This document shows, piece by piece, positions 23,167 through 31,566 of a stretch of 58,056 nt of DNA. Numbering within the stretch: the stretch's first letter is position 1; each line of letters opens with the position of its first letter. The position numbers were made by a program, and so were the translations under genes. The notes beneath the pieces are model-generated. The model was not told the origin of the DNA and made no database searches. It worked only from the letters and a program-made list of their open reading frames with translations. This DNA comes from a virus: positions 1 through 58,056 of the IMG/VR virus record IMGVR_UViG_3300022841_000510; one strand, 5' to 3'.

Positions 23167-24087
23167 TTACTGCCTAAGAGTTTTTTTATTTCTAAAATCT
23201 ACTCCTACAAATTCTACTGGTATCATGTCTTGATGTGTTGCTCTTATAGGATTAATATCTAACCCTCCTCTTCTTGTATATAGTGCGCAAACCATTAATT
23301 TGTCTGGTCTATATGCTTCGTTAAGGTGTGTAAAAACCATCTCTACAATCTCTTCGTGAAAGTGAGAAACTTGTCGATGTGATACAATATATCTTGCGAT
23401 TGATGCATAGTCTGGTTGCTTTACTCCTTCCATGTGGATGTATACATCTCCCCAGTCGGGTTGGTTTGTTACTCTACAATTAGATCTTAAAAGATCGGAC
23501 TGTACTTTTACCACTTTATCTGAGACTTCTTGGTCTAAGCTTTCTAATTGATTTGCATCTGATTTGAATACATTAAACTTTATAGTATCTAGGTCTACTA
23601 GTTGGTCAAGGTTTGTAAAACCTGTTCTGAAATCTGCCTCTGCTTTAAAGTCGTTGTAGAAGAACTTTACTTCTACTTCAGTATTAAGGCAGAGAGATAA
23701 GTCATTTGCTACTCTATCTTCAAATTCGCTAATACATTCGTTGGCAGTATTGCCCATACGAGTCATATTGAAGGAATTGAAGTACAGTTTTATAGATTTA
23801 GACTCTACATGCAGTGGTGAGTTAGCAGGATATACTATTTTCATCATACCTGCTACAGGTCTCCCTTTCTGTGTGATAGCTGATACTTCGTATGCATTCC
23901 ATACGTCGCTTCCTACGAAAGGTAAACTGTCTTCCTTAATACCGTACCCTTCTCTATTAAGGTTTCTAGGGATAGCTACTAATAGTGCGGGGTTGTATAT
24001 GTCGCTGTACCCAGCTCCACCTACTTTACCAAGGTGATGCCCAGCGATTTTAACTACTTTTTCTTGGTTTGTACTTTGATCTTGCAT
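23167..24087 (-). CDS. queF: NADPH-dependent preQ0 reductase QueF, bimodular type
   Basis: A 306-aa QueF that reduces the nitrile of preQ0 to the aminomethyl of preQ1. It is the long, bimodular E. coli type. ESKSIKLYFNSFNMTR is the QueF motif in the N-terminal module. SNCRVTNQPDWGDV contains the catalytic cysteine and HFHEEIVE the substrate-binding glutamate. YTRRGGLDINPIR closes the C-terminal module. All catalytic residues I can check are present. Flavobacteria-type hosts more often carry the ~150-aa unimodular form, so its source may be elsewhere (inference). With QueE and QueC it completes the route from CDG to preQ1. Confidence 0.93.
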   Translation of the reverse strand: MQDQSTNQEKVVKIAGHHLGKVGGAGYSDIYNPALLVAIPRNLNREGYGIKEDSLPFVGSDVWNAYEVSAITQKGRPVAGMMKIVYPANSPLHVESKSIKLYFNSFNMTRMGNTANECISEFEDRVANDLSLCLNTEVEVKFFYNDFKAEADFRTGFTNLDQLVDLDTIKFNVFKSDANQLESLDQEVSDKVVKVQSDLLRSNCRVTNQPDWGDVYIHMEGVKQPDYASIARYIVSHRQVSHFHEEIVEMVFTHLNEAYRPDKLMVCALYTRRGGLDINPIRATHQDMIPVEFVGVDFRNKKTLRQ

Positions 24088-24114
24088 TTTCTTTACTTAT
24101 AACTTTTAAATATT

Positions 24115-24124
24115 CTTTAATATA
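24115..24124 (-). promoter_or_regulatory. TATATTAAAG box upstream of queF
   Basis: Perfect minus-strand TATATTAAAG, 27 nt before the ATG at 24087, in the 68-nt gap behind the membrane-protein gene. Confidence 0.55.
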
Positions 24125-24155
24125 ACACTCCTTTTAGTCTTTTACAACTTTGCTG

Positions 24156-25406
24156 TTAGTAAATTTTAACATCGTCATCCGGAGGTGCTTTTCTCACAGT
24201 AGACTTGTTCTTACTCCTTTCAAGTTCTTCTAACTTACGTTTACGGTAACTAGATAGTTGAGAAGGGTCTTTATATGTTCCTAAAACTCCTTTTTCTTTA
24301 TTAATAGTGGTTTCAACAAGTTTACTGTCTTCAAAGGTGTTTATGTAAGGAGCTTTATCTTGAATTGGTTTACTTTCCGGCTTGTCTGTTAACACCTTCA
24401 CTAAATCTTCTTCAAAGGCAATGTCTGCTTCTTCAAACTCCTCTCCTAACTCAGTAGCGCTATTGTCTACGATACCCTCTTCTAAATCTTCTCTAAAGGT
24501 AGTTTCTTCGTATTCATCTAAGGAGTTTGAAAGACTATCGTAAGAATCAACTACGTTTCGCATATTCTCTACTACATCCTCTATAGGGATAGCTTTTTTA
24601 CTTTTTATCCTACTAAATGCGAAGTTGGCAGCTATTACAAGTGCTATTGCTAGAGGATCAAAGACGAAGATAATAATTAACAGTAGGCAGTTTATAATTT
24701 TATCCATCGGTATACCGGTAAGTCCTGATAAGTACTTTAACGAGTTTAGTTCTTCAGATACATCGTTGTTAGTTGAGACTTCTATAATTTCAGTTTCATA
24801 GTCGAATAGTTTAATGTTCAAAGCGTCTACCTTACTGTTAATGCTAGTTTGCCTATTCATTGAATGGTCTAGTTGTTTTTCTAACGCTCTTCGGGTTGAT
24901 GAGGAGGTAGTAGTTACTAATTCACCGTTTGCATTCGTATACTGTATTGTATTGTTTGCTAATCCGGATCGTAACTCTGCTACAGCTTTATCAATACCTT
25001 TCTTTTCATTAGCATAAACTACAAGCTGTTCTTTAGTGTTATCTCTTCTAGTTTCTATTAAAGTAATCTGTGAATCAACAGCTCCGGATTTTAAAGCTGT
25101 TGCTTGGTATGCTGAGGATAGAAATCCGTAAATTCCCATACTTGTTATTAATATTAATATAAAACAAGCTGCTGAAAGATACGCTTTTAAGACTACAGGT
25201 AGTGATTTACGGTACTGATATAGTAGGGAAGCAATCACTAGTTTAGCTACTTCTAAGGAGGTAGCCATTACTATAACTGCAAATGCTGCTCCTGCAAATA
25301 GTTTACTAAGGCCGCTAACTGAGTAGAAAGCAGCGGAAGCAGATACGGATAATGCTGAGAGAGCTATTATGAATGGTAACACTCTTTTTTGTATTTCTTC
25401 TAACAT
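24156..25406 (-). CDS. Multi-span membrane protein with a long coiled coil
   Basis: A 416-aa protein. Residues about 10-120 form three or four transmembrane segments. Residues about 130-240 are a polar coiled coil (TRRDNTKEQLVVYANEKKG...), followed by another hydrophobic stretch near 255-280 (IINCLLLIIIFVFDPLAIALVIAANFAF). The last 130 residues are acidic and disordered, ending KAPPDDDVKIY. Similar proteins are common in T4-like phages of marine bacteria, without assigned function. It heads a block of membrane proteins down to the amidase. Confidence 0.65.
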   Translation of the reverse strand: MLEEIQKRVLPFIIALSALSVSASAAFYSVSGLSKLFAGAAFAVIVMATSLEVAKLVIASLLYQYRKSLPVVLKAYLSAACFILILITSMGIYGFLSSAYQATALKSGAVDSQITLIETRRDNTKEQLVVYANEKKGIDKAVAELRSGLANNTIQYTNANGELVTTTSSSTRRALEKQLDHSMNRQTSINSKVDALNIKLFDYETEIIEVSTNNDVSEELNSLKYLSGLTGIPMDKIINCLLLIIIFVFDPLAIALVIAANFAFSRIKSKKAIPIEDVVENMRNVVDSYDSLSNSLDEYEETTFREDLEEGIVDNSATELGEEFEEADIAFEEDLVKVLTDKPESKPIQDKAPYINTFEDSKLVETTINKEKGVLGTYKDPSQLSSYRKRKLEELERSKNKSTVRKAPPDDDVKIY

Positions 25407-25417
25407 TTAAGGGGTGT

Positions 25418-25621
25418 TTATCCTTTTGCGAATTGACTCTTAAACAGTTCCCAGTTCTTACATGCAAATACTCCAAATGCAAACCCTGCGTAAATAGGGA
25501 AACCAGTACTCCAGAGTATAATTCCAGCTATCACAGCTACTATACCTTCAATTCTGTTTGATACAATCCAACTTTTAACAGCGGTGTATGTTGTTTTAAT
25601 AAAACTTAATACTTTTTTCAT
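25418..25621 (-). CDS. Small membrane protein, 67 aa
   Basis: Residues about 24-54 form two hydrophobic helices (GIVAVIAGIILWSTGFPIYAG, FAFGVFA). N- and C-termini are basic. It is part of the membrane block next to the lysis genes; a second holin or pinholin role is possible but unproven. Confidence 0.55.
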   Translation of the reverse strand: MKKVLSFIKTTYTAVKSWIVSNRIEGIVAVIAGIILWSTGFPIYAGFAFGVFACKNWELFKSQFAKG

Positions 25622-25693
25622 GTTTACTTATTTTAATTTACTATTTTTATAATAGTAATAATACGAATAAGTACCTGTGTAATCAAGCTAATT

Positions 25694-26299
25694 TTAAACT
25701 TTTAGGTAATCATTGAGGAGTGTGCCGACTGCTGCTGCTTTTTGTTTAAGATATGCCCAGTTCTCTTTAGTAAGTTTATAATCTGTGTTATAAGCTACAG
25801 ATAGAGTTCCTATAAAGTGTCCTTCTAAGTCCTGTAGTGCTACCATGTAGAAAGACTTAGTTCCATATTGCTCTGCAAACTGACTGAGTCCGTAATCTTC
25901 TGCTGTGGTGGAAGGTACTGATATTTCTCCTTTATCACTTAGCTCTGACATTGCTTTTGGAAAAAGGGAGCATGGTATATTTTGAAATACCATTTGGCTA
26001 GGTATAGTGTGTAATGAGGTTTTTTCGTAGAATATAGAGAACTTTTGGATTGATTTACTGGTAGGGTAAAAGTGGCCGCCGTTATGAAATTGGGTTACCC
26101 ATACTCTATCAGCTCTTAAGTCTGCTCTTACCGTTTCTAACTGGTCGTCTACTACTGAGTTTAGTGCAATTGCTTCTCCAAGAGGGTAGGCTTTTTTAAC
26201 AGGGTCTATTTTCTTTTTAAACCAAGCTACTACTATAGGTCCTAATACTGCTGTTATTAATGCAACTACGATAGTGGTAATCATTACTATAATATCCAT
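25694..26299 (-). CDS. Membrane-anchored GAF-domain-like protein
   Basis: A 201-aa protein: an N-terminal transmembrane helix (about 3-28), a basic cytoplasmic linker, then a GAF-like fold. Support: RADRVWVTQFHNGGHFYPT (the strand-loop typical of GAF), ISVPSTTAEDYGLSQFAEQYGTKSFYMVALQDLEGHFIGTLSVAY (the last strands), and a final helix. GAF domains sense small molecules or mediate dimerisation. Ligand and role are unknown. It lies between the amidase and the membrane block. Confidence 0.65.
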   Translation of the reverse strand: MDIIVMITTIVVALITAVLGPIVVAWFKKKIDPVKKAYPLGEAIALNSVVDDQLETVRADLRADRVWVTQFHNGGHFYPTSKSIQKFSIFYEKTSLHTIPSQMVFQNIPCSLFPKAMSELSDKGEISVPSTTAEDYGLSQFAEQYGTKSFYMVALQDLEGHFIGTLSVAYNTDYKLTKENWAYLKQKAAAVGTLLNDYLKV

Positions 26300-26338
26300 T
26301 TATTTTTGTTTACTGTGTTTATTTTGTTAACTTTATTA

Positions 26339-27220
26339 CTATAAACTTACAAGCATGTCTAGTAATTCCGGTTGTGGAAACATATCAAACTTATCTTTAC
26401 GGGTATTTGTATGTGTCCAGGTGCCTTTAACTCTTCCGTAAAAAGCATCTTCGTTAAATTCAAAAGCATCTGCTCCTAGGCTCTTAACCAAAGTAGGTAA
26501 TCCTGCTCTAATGTCTATGTTGTCTCTCTCTCCTATAAAAAGAAGCCATTTCTGTAAAGATTCTATTTGAGTATTAGAATACCTGTGCCAGGTTAAATGA
26601 CCTCTGAAAGGTTTAGGTAGTGTTACTATCTGAGATTCCTTTGCTACTGTTCCAGCATAGGTTCTTCCGTTAATAATGTATCCGAAATTGCAGAGTTCCA
26701 TTCCTACTGAGTTTTTATGCATCGTTCTAGACCCGTTTCTGCCTAAATGGTACCCGTAGTTACCTTCAGGGAATGCTTGAACCGTAACACCATCATAGTC
26801 GACACTTCCGTCTGATACTTTAGGTCCTCCGAGGGTAAATTCTGTACAGATAGCACCGCGGGTGTCATTGCTCCAGTTGTCTATAGTTTTAAATGGATTA
26901 TTCCAGCCTGCTGTATGATGTATAAATACCCACTCTGGGTTTGTCGGTCCTTTCTTATACTCGTGACTTGGTAAAAAATGTCTATTTACGATTAGTCCGT
27001 TTTGTGTTGTATAGGTTTTTTCGAAAGCATCAGTAGTTGCTATACCCATAGCGTCCCAGGTATTAGGGCCTACAATGCCGTCCGGTATTAGATGATTTGC
27101 AAGTTGCCAGTTCTTAACGGCTTCTTCTGTACCTTTTCCGAAAATACCGTCTGCAGGTGAATTTAGAAACTTTTGTAACTGTTTAACTTCTGTGTTTCTT
27201 GAGTTAAGTCTTAAAATCAT
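26339..27220 (-). CDS. N-acetylmuramoyl-L-alanine amidase endolysin
   Basis: A 293-aa endolysin. Residues 8-60 form a PG_binding_1 domain (VKQLQKFLNSPADGIFGKGTEEAV, IVGPNTWDAMG). An amidase_2 domain starts at WVFIHHTAGWNNPF (zinc histidine at H101 or H102), with GYHLGRNGSRTMHKNSVGMELCNFG in the middle and HLTWHRYSNTQIESL as the third zinc-ligand region. It cleaves the bond between MurNAc and L-Ala. No signal peptide is visible, so a holin is needed. The holin-like gene is directly upstream (38 nt). Confidence 0.9.
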   Translation of the reverse strand: MILRLNSRNTEVKQLQKFLNSPADGIFGKGTEEAVKNWQLANHLIPDGIVGPNTWDAMGIATTDAFEKTYTTQNGLIVNRHFLPSHEYKKGPTNPEWVFIHHTAGWNNPFKTIDNWSNDTRGAICTEFTLGGPKVSDGSVDYDGVTVQAFPEGNYGYHLGRNGSRTMHKNSVGMELCNFGYIINGRTYAGTVAKESQIVTLPKPFRGHLTWHRYSNTQIESLQKWLLFIGERDNIDIRAGLPTLVKSLGADAFEFNEDAFYGRVKGTWTHTNTRKDKFDMFPQPELLDMLVSL

Positions 27221-27258
27221 AATAGGGTGTTATTTGTTCAAATACTGGTTATTAATTA

Positions 27259-27501
27259 CTAGCTCTGATTATTTTTATTATTCCAGATTTTATCTATAGA
27301 TGTTAGTCCAAGTGCTCCGAATGTTAGAGCTGCTACTGCATTAACTAAGGCAGTTGAAGGAGCTACGGATACGTCTGTAAAACTGTTTACAATCATTGTA
27401 GCACATAAACAAATACCTGCGATAAGTCCCATAATTCTTTTAGAAGAAGGACTTCCTTTTTCATCTTCTAATACCCCTTTTATCCAGTTTAATAATTTCA
27501 T
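27259..27501 (-). CDS. Holin-like small membrane protein
   Basis: An 80-aa protein with a basic N-terminus (LLNWIKGVLEDEKGSPSSKR), two hydrophobic helices (about 22-42 and 50-68) and a polar tail. Size, topology and location next to the amidase endolysin are those of class II holins. The hairpin at 27570-27594 lies upstream. Confidence 0.65.
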   Translation of the reverse strand: MKLLNWIKGVLEDEKGSPSSKRIMGLIAGICLCATMIVNSFTDVSVAPSTALVNAVAALTFGALGLTSIDKIWNNKNNQS

Positions 27502-27569
27502 AAATGACTTGTTTATAAGGTAAGCACTATATAAATGTTTAATGTAATACTTATTTTAGTATACATAGG

Positions 27570-27594
27570 GATAGGGGCTATTAACACCCCTATC
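27570..27594. terminator. Strong hairpin between nrdJ and the lysis genes
   Basis: GATAGGGG and CCCCTATC form a perfect 8-bp inverted repeat with a 9-nt loop, but without a downstream T-tract. It lies between the nrdJ stop (27613) and the holin start (27501), so it may be a transcript boundary or mRNA-end stabiliser. Confidence 0.4.
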
Positions 27595-27612
27595 TTCTGT
27601 ATGTTTATTTAA

Positions 27613-29469
27613 TTATTCTACGTGACATCCAAGAGGTCCACAAGCTACTTCGCCTGCTAGTTCTGTATTGTCATCCATTTCAACTACTTTCGATAAATCT
27701 ACTCCTACTAGAGTTTTCATTAACTTTTCATATTCTTCCTTAGTACAATCTTCAAAGGGACTCTGAATATATGTATGCGAGGAGTGTGGTAATACTGATA
27801 GTCCATTATAGTTCTTACGTTCTTTCCACATCCACTCTGCTACTTCTTCCCAACCGTCGTCTTTAATTGAGATAGTTGCAGATACGTTATGTGCATTACT
27901 TCCGTTCCTATGCCCTGGTTTAACCCATTCTATGTAGACCTTCTTAACTCTCTCTAAAAGTTCTATTGCACTTTCAGTTCTTAGTATTGCTCCTTCTGGT
28001 GCTTTCTGCGGTATCGTTATAACAGCGGTATCGTGGGGTCTGAAGTATTCATCTTCTATTAGTTCAGGATGGTATTTTGCTAGGTGTATGTATAGAGACT
28101 CGTTCTTACCTATTCTTATTCTCCTTAAGTAGTAGTCGTTATGCCAAGCATGTATTCCTGATGATGTCCCTAATGTTAGTGAGGTTGTCCCTGCAGGCTT
28201 CACGGTTGTTACACGAGCAGCTTTGTTTATATTAATAAGTGCAGCAACCCTTTCATTCTCCTCTGTAGCAACAGTTGCTGCTTCGGTAATATCTAGCTTC
28301 AGTACTGCTGCAGAAGCTATACCTGTCATCGATACTCCTATTAATGCATCCTTTTCTGTAGTACGTCTCCAAACCTCTCTTAAGTAGTGGAAGTCTGTAT
28401 AACCTGCTTGAAGTGTTCCTAGAAAGGATGCAGCCTTTACTCTTTCGTTTAGTTCTTTCTGAGTACCTACGTCACTTACGTTAACTTCACATAGGTTACA
28501 AAATGAATAAGGTCTAAGTGCTATTTCTGCGCATGGATTTGTTCCCCAGTCTTTATTGTTCGTAAAGATTATACCTGGTTCACCTGCTCCGGATGCTTTT
28601 ACTCTACTCCAAAGTTCTAAGAAATATTCTTTAGTAACTTTTCTTCGTAGTAGAGTTGCAGAGTTATTAGCTCTACCTCGTTGTGGGTTTAACTCCCACC
28701 AGTTACCTGATTTACAGGATATCATTTCTTCATCATCTGCGGAGAATAGGGATATTAAAGCTGCTCGTCTAATACCTCCTGCAAGAACTGCATCAGCTAT
28801 ATGACATACAATATCATGTACTTCGATAGGTTCTAACTTATCTCCATCTTCTTTAAGGTCTAATATACCTTGTATCTTAACTAAACATTCTTTAAGTGGC
28901 TGCGGTCCTGGTGCTTTCCCTCCAGATGTTATTAAGGCTGCTCCTTTAGGTCTTATATCTAAATAATCAAACCGTAAGGTAGATCCTCCGTGGAAGTGAG
29001 ATTTCATTAATGCTTTTACAGCGTCTGCCCACCCTTCGATAGAGTCTCCAATTAGGAACCTCCTAAACTTAGTAGGGTTCGGTCTACGTATTTCTGGTAG
29101 TTTTTCGATGTGGTGCCTTTGTACGCTGTATCCCATACCTGTACCTCCTAAGAGTAGGAACATAATCTCACCGAAGGTTCTCCAATCGTCTATAGGAGCG
29201 TATGCACAATTGTATATACGGTTTGGACTTATTTCAACTGGCTTGCCGGCAAATTGCATACTCCGCATAGAAGGTAGAGTCTTCTTATCGTATACGAATT
29301 TATAAGCGTTTTCTATTTCTTCCGACAGGTCCGGGTATTTCTTTAGGTGCATATTCTTGTTCCTGTTAACAAGTTCTTCCCATACTTCTCTTCTATTAAG
29401 CTCTGGCGTGTATTTTGCGTACTTGAGGAAGACTGTAATGTCTGATAGGATTTTTTGACTGATGTCCAT
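27613..29469 (-). CDS. nrdJ: Class II (B12-dependent) ribonucleotide reductase, monomeric type
   Basis: A 618-aa NrdJ similar to the monomeric adenosylcobalamin-dependent ribonucleoside triphosphate reductases. The redox pair is C88 (YNCAY) and C324 (FCNLC). The thiyl cysteine and base are C313 and E315 in NPCAEI, with the 11-residue spacing C313-C324 found in the Lactobacillus enzyme. GGGTGMGYSV-type loop, GGIRRAALIS and KPAGTTSLTLGTSSG are conserved substrate/radical-site segments. The tail CGPLGC is the mobile thiol pair for re-reduction by thioredoxin (encoded at 20.5 kb). No ATP cone is seen. It works aerobically or anaerobically if the host supplies B12. Confidence 0.93.
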   Translation of the reverse strand: MDISQKILSDITVFLKYAKYTPELNRREVWEELVNRNKNMHLKKYPDLSEEIENAYKFVYDKKTLPSMRSMQFAGKPVEISPNRIYNCAYAPIDDWRTFGEIMFLLLGGTGMGYSVQRHHIEKLPEIRRPNPTKFRRFLIGDSIEGWADAVKALMKSHFHGGSTLRFDYLDIRPKGAALITSGGKAPGPQPLKECLVKIQGILDLKEDGDKLEPIEVHDIVCHIADAVLAGGIRRAALISLFSADDEEMISCKSGNWWELNPQRGRANNSATLLRRKVTKEYFLELWSRVKASGAGEPGIIFTNNKDWGTNPCAEIALRPYSFCNLCEVNVSDVGTQKELNERVKAASFLGTLQAGYTDFHYLREVWRRTTEKDALIGVSMTGIASAAVLKLDITEAATVATEENERVAALININKAARVTTVKPAGTTSLTLGTSSGIHAWHNDYYLRRIRIGKNESLYIHLAKYHPELIEDEYFRPHDTAVITIPQKAPEGAILRTESAIELLERVKKVYIEWVKPGHRNGSNAHNVSATISIKDDGWEEVAEWMWKERKNYNGLSVLPHSSHTYIQSPFEDCTKEEYEKLMKTLVGVDLSKVVEMDDNTELAGEVACGPLGCHVE

Positions 29470-29531
29470 TTTTTTATTTATTTTTAAATTGTATATAATA
29501 CTTATGTGGTTTTTAAAAAAAATTAGGTTTT

Positions 29532-30713
29532 CTACGAAGAAAACGTAGAAAGTTGTGAGAATTTCTTAGAGAGTTCTTTTTTATCGAAACTATCCATAAG
29601 GTTAAAAGACTTAGCATTACCAGGAGCTGGTGTGTCATCATAGGTAGGTACATCTTCTGTAAGCTCAATGTGTCCGTTAGAGGTGTCCATCTTTGCTCCA
29701 AACGTCATACCGTCCATCCCGTATCTATTTTTCATAATATGAACTCTACCTGTTCCATTTAACTTATCTTCTTTCTTCCTTGATAAGGACATGCAGAAGT
29801 CGGAAACCATTATCTTATCGTAAGATCCTGCTGCTTTGTCTCCTTCAATTATATCATCCTTAGCTCCCATTCTGTTTACTTGTGAAGGTGATATGATAGG
29901 TATTTTAAGTTCCTTTGCTAGACCTTTACATGCTACGTATACATCATCTATTTCATCTTTCCTCTCTGCAAACTTACTACTCACATTTCCTCTTAGGTAA
30001 TCGATATAGTCTATAATTACAAGGTCTGGTTTTAGTTCTGAGTCTGTGCATTTTTGTAAGTGAGCTCTTATTGTAGATACCGATGCCATCTTAGGCGGAT
30101 ACTCTTTAATTATAAGCTTTCCGGGAAGTGATTCTACCATACCTTCTACCTTAGTTCTATGGTCTGCTATATGTTCGATATCTACCCCTGTTAAGTAACA
30201 ATCAACCCTTTTTCCTACGTAGTCTTCTCCAAGTTCTAGAGTATAATATACTACGTTGTAACCTAACCGTACTGCATGAGCTGCCATTGCTACCATAAGC
30301 CATGAGTTATGAGATAGTATTCCGTTACTATAATAACAATGTACATCCACTACAGAAAGGTCGTAGAGTACTTCCTCTTTTTTATCCTTAGTTTGTTTTG
30401 TTAAGGTAGTTGTTCCGGTTTCTGTTATAACTAAATCTTCTGAGGTTATCTCATCAGCCATTACCCAGTCTCTATTCTCTGTCTTGAATTGGTGTTTACC
30501 TGATGTTTGTATGTCTGTACCGTTACTGAAGTAGCTTCTTACTGAGGATTGTCTTTCTGTTGTGAACAGAGTCATTATAGGTTTATAACCGTAGGGGGTT
30601 TTAACTTTTATATCGAACTCAGGAAGGTAAAGGTTATTTTGATAAGGTTCTACCCCTAGTTTAAAGAATAGATCTCCAATCTTAATCTTACGTGTTTTAA
30701 TTCTTACTTTCAT
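29532..30713 (-). CDS. Replicative DnaB/gp41-type helicase, C-terminal half with C-terminal split-intein fragment
   Basis: A 393-aa product. Residues 1-136 are intein: KIGDLFFKLG (11-20), block B SGKHQFKTENRDWVMADEI (71-89), block F YDLSVVDVHCYYSN and the end LSHN, with H135-N136 followed by S137 as +1 extein residue. From S137 the helicase continues: SWLMVAMAAHAVRLGYNVVYYTLELGED (after the Walker A lysine), LVIIDYIDYL Walker B, SPSQVNRMGA (sensor/arginine region). The other half, ending in the N-intein, is the gene just upstream, 11 nt away. An in-frame TAA directly precedes this ATG, so the break is not a simple frameshift. Trans-splicing would restore GGGK-S, a full Walker A. Confidence 0.9.
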   Translation of the reverse strand: MKVRIKTRKIKIGDLFFKLGVEPYQNNLYLPEFDIKVKTPYGYKPIMTLFTTERQSSVRSYFSNGTDIQTSGKHQFKTENRDWVMADEITSEDLVITETGTTTLTKQTKDKKEEVLYDLSVVDVHCYYSNGILSHNSWLMVAMAAHAVRLGYNVVYYTLELGEDYVGKRVDCYLTGVDIEHIADHRTKVEGMVESLPGKLIIKEYPPKMASVSTIRAHLQKCTDSELKPDLVIIDYIDYLRGNVSSKFAERKDEIDDVYVACKGLAKELKIPIISPSQVNRMGAKDDIIEGDKAAGSYDKIMVSDFCMSLSRKKEDKLNGTGRVHIMKNRYGMDGMTFGAKMDTSNGHIELTEDVPTYDDTPAPGNAKSFNLMDSFDKKELSKKFSQLSTFSS

Positions 30714-30724
30714 TTATTTATAAC

Positions 30725-31519
30725 TTATTTAGTTTTATTATCTTCTATGTACCCAAAGATCTTAGCCATTTGCCATCCGTATAAATGGTTACCGTCGATA
30801 TTAAACTCATCCCAAGGCTCTACCCACATAGTTATTTCTTCTCCGTCATTATTAGTTATAGGTAAACCGTATTCAGGATACTCTATTTCTATGGTTGAGT
30901 CATACCCTAAGCATTTACCTCCTCCTGGGTTTCCGAAAACTATACCTAAGTCTCCAGGTCCGAAACCACCTTGAAGTATATTATTAATATCTGGCCACGG
31001 TGTTGGTATAGTAGGTCTTGAATCTTCTCTGTATCGTGTTTCTATATCTTTATTGTACTCGTGTCCGATATTCTTATCAGTACCTGCTTTTAATGCGCTA
31101 TCTATTAGGAATCTAATACTATCATACTCTCCTATGTTAAGCAAGTCTACAGAATCCAAAAGAGCTCCTTTTAGTTTTTGATTCTTACAGAAAGTAGTGA
31201 ACTCTTCCTCTACGTATGCTAACTCAGCATCTGAATGTCTATATGCTTCTTTTAACTGTTCCCTAATGGATGTTTGAAGTATTTCATTCTCTAGCTTTTT
31301 AACCTCTATGGTTAGTATCTCCATAGATATTACTGTATGGTATTTATGCCAGTACTTAAGTATCTGATTTATTACCCATTTGTGTGCTGGATTAGGAAAG
31401 TGTTCGTCTGTTAATATATCGTTTATATTTTGAATAAACTCTTTCTTTGAGAGTAGTGCTCCTATCGCTTTTACTTGGAACACCGGACCGTAGTCGGATA
31501 ATACTTTTAATGCTGCCAT
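30725..31519 (-). CDS. Replicative DnaB/gp41-type helicase, N-terminal half with N-terminal split-intein fragment
   Basis: A 264-aa product. Residues 1-202 are the helicase N-terminal domain (helical) and start of the RecA-like ATPase, ending GNPGGGK (196-202), most of Walker A. C203 begins an intein N-fragment of 62 residues: CLGYDSTIEIEYPEYG is block A, followed by an acidic stretch (NNDGEEITMWVEPWDEF) and a tail ending EDNKTK. There is no block B or homing endonuclease here; block B is in the partner gene. The acidic N-part and basic C-part start suggest charge-driven association. The insertion at the Walker A lysine/serine junction is the known gp41/DnaB intein site. Confidence 0.9.
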   Translation of the reverse strand: MAALKVLSDYGPVFQVKAIGALLSKKEFIQNINDILTDEHFPNPAHKWVINQILKYWHKYHTVISMEILTIEVKKLENEILQTSIREQLKEAYRHSDAELAYVEEEFTTFCKNQKLKGALLDSVDLLNIGEYDSIRFLIDSALKAGTDKNIGHEYNKDIETRYREDSRPTIPTPWPDINNILQGGFGPGDLGIVFGNPGGGKCLGYDSTIEIEYPEYGLPITNNDGEEITMWVEPWDEFNIDGNHLYGWQMAKIFGYIEDNKTK

Positions 31520-31551
31520 AACTTTTTATCTTATTGTTTACTATTATTTAA

Positions 31552-31561
31552 CTTTAATATA
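31552..31561 (-). promoter_or_regulatory. TATATTAAAG box upstream of the split helicase
   Basis: Perfect minus-strand TATATTAAAG about 32 nt before the ATG at 31519. It would drive both halves of the helicase from one transcript. Confidence 0.5.
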
Positions 31562-31566
31562 AGTGT

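Noticed and set aside
29532-30713. Sequencing frameshift in a continuous intein
   Set aside because: Two stops in different frames and an ATG separate the halves, so no single indel restores one frame.
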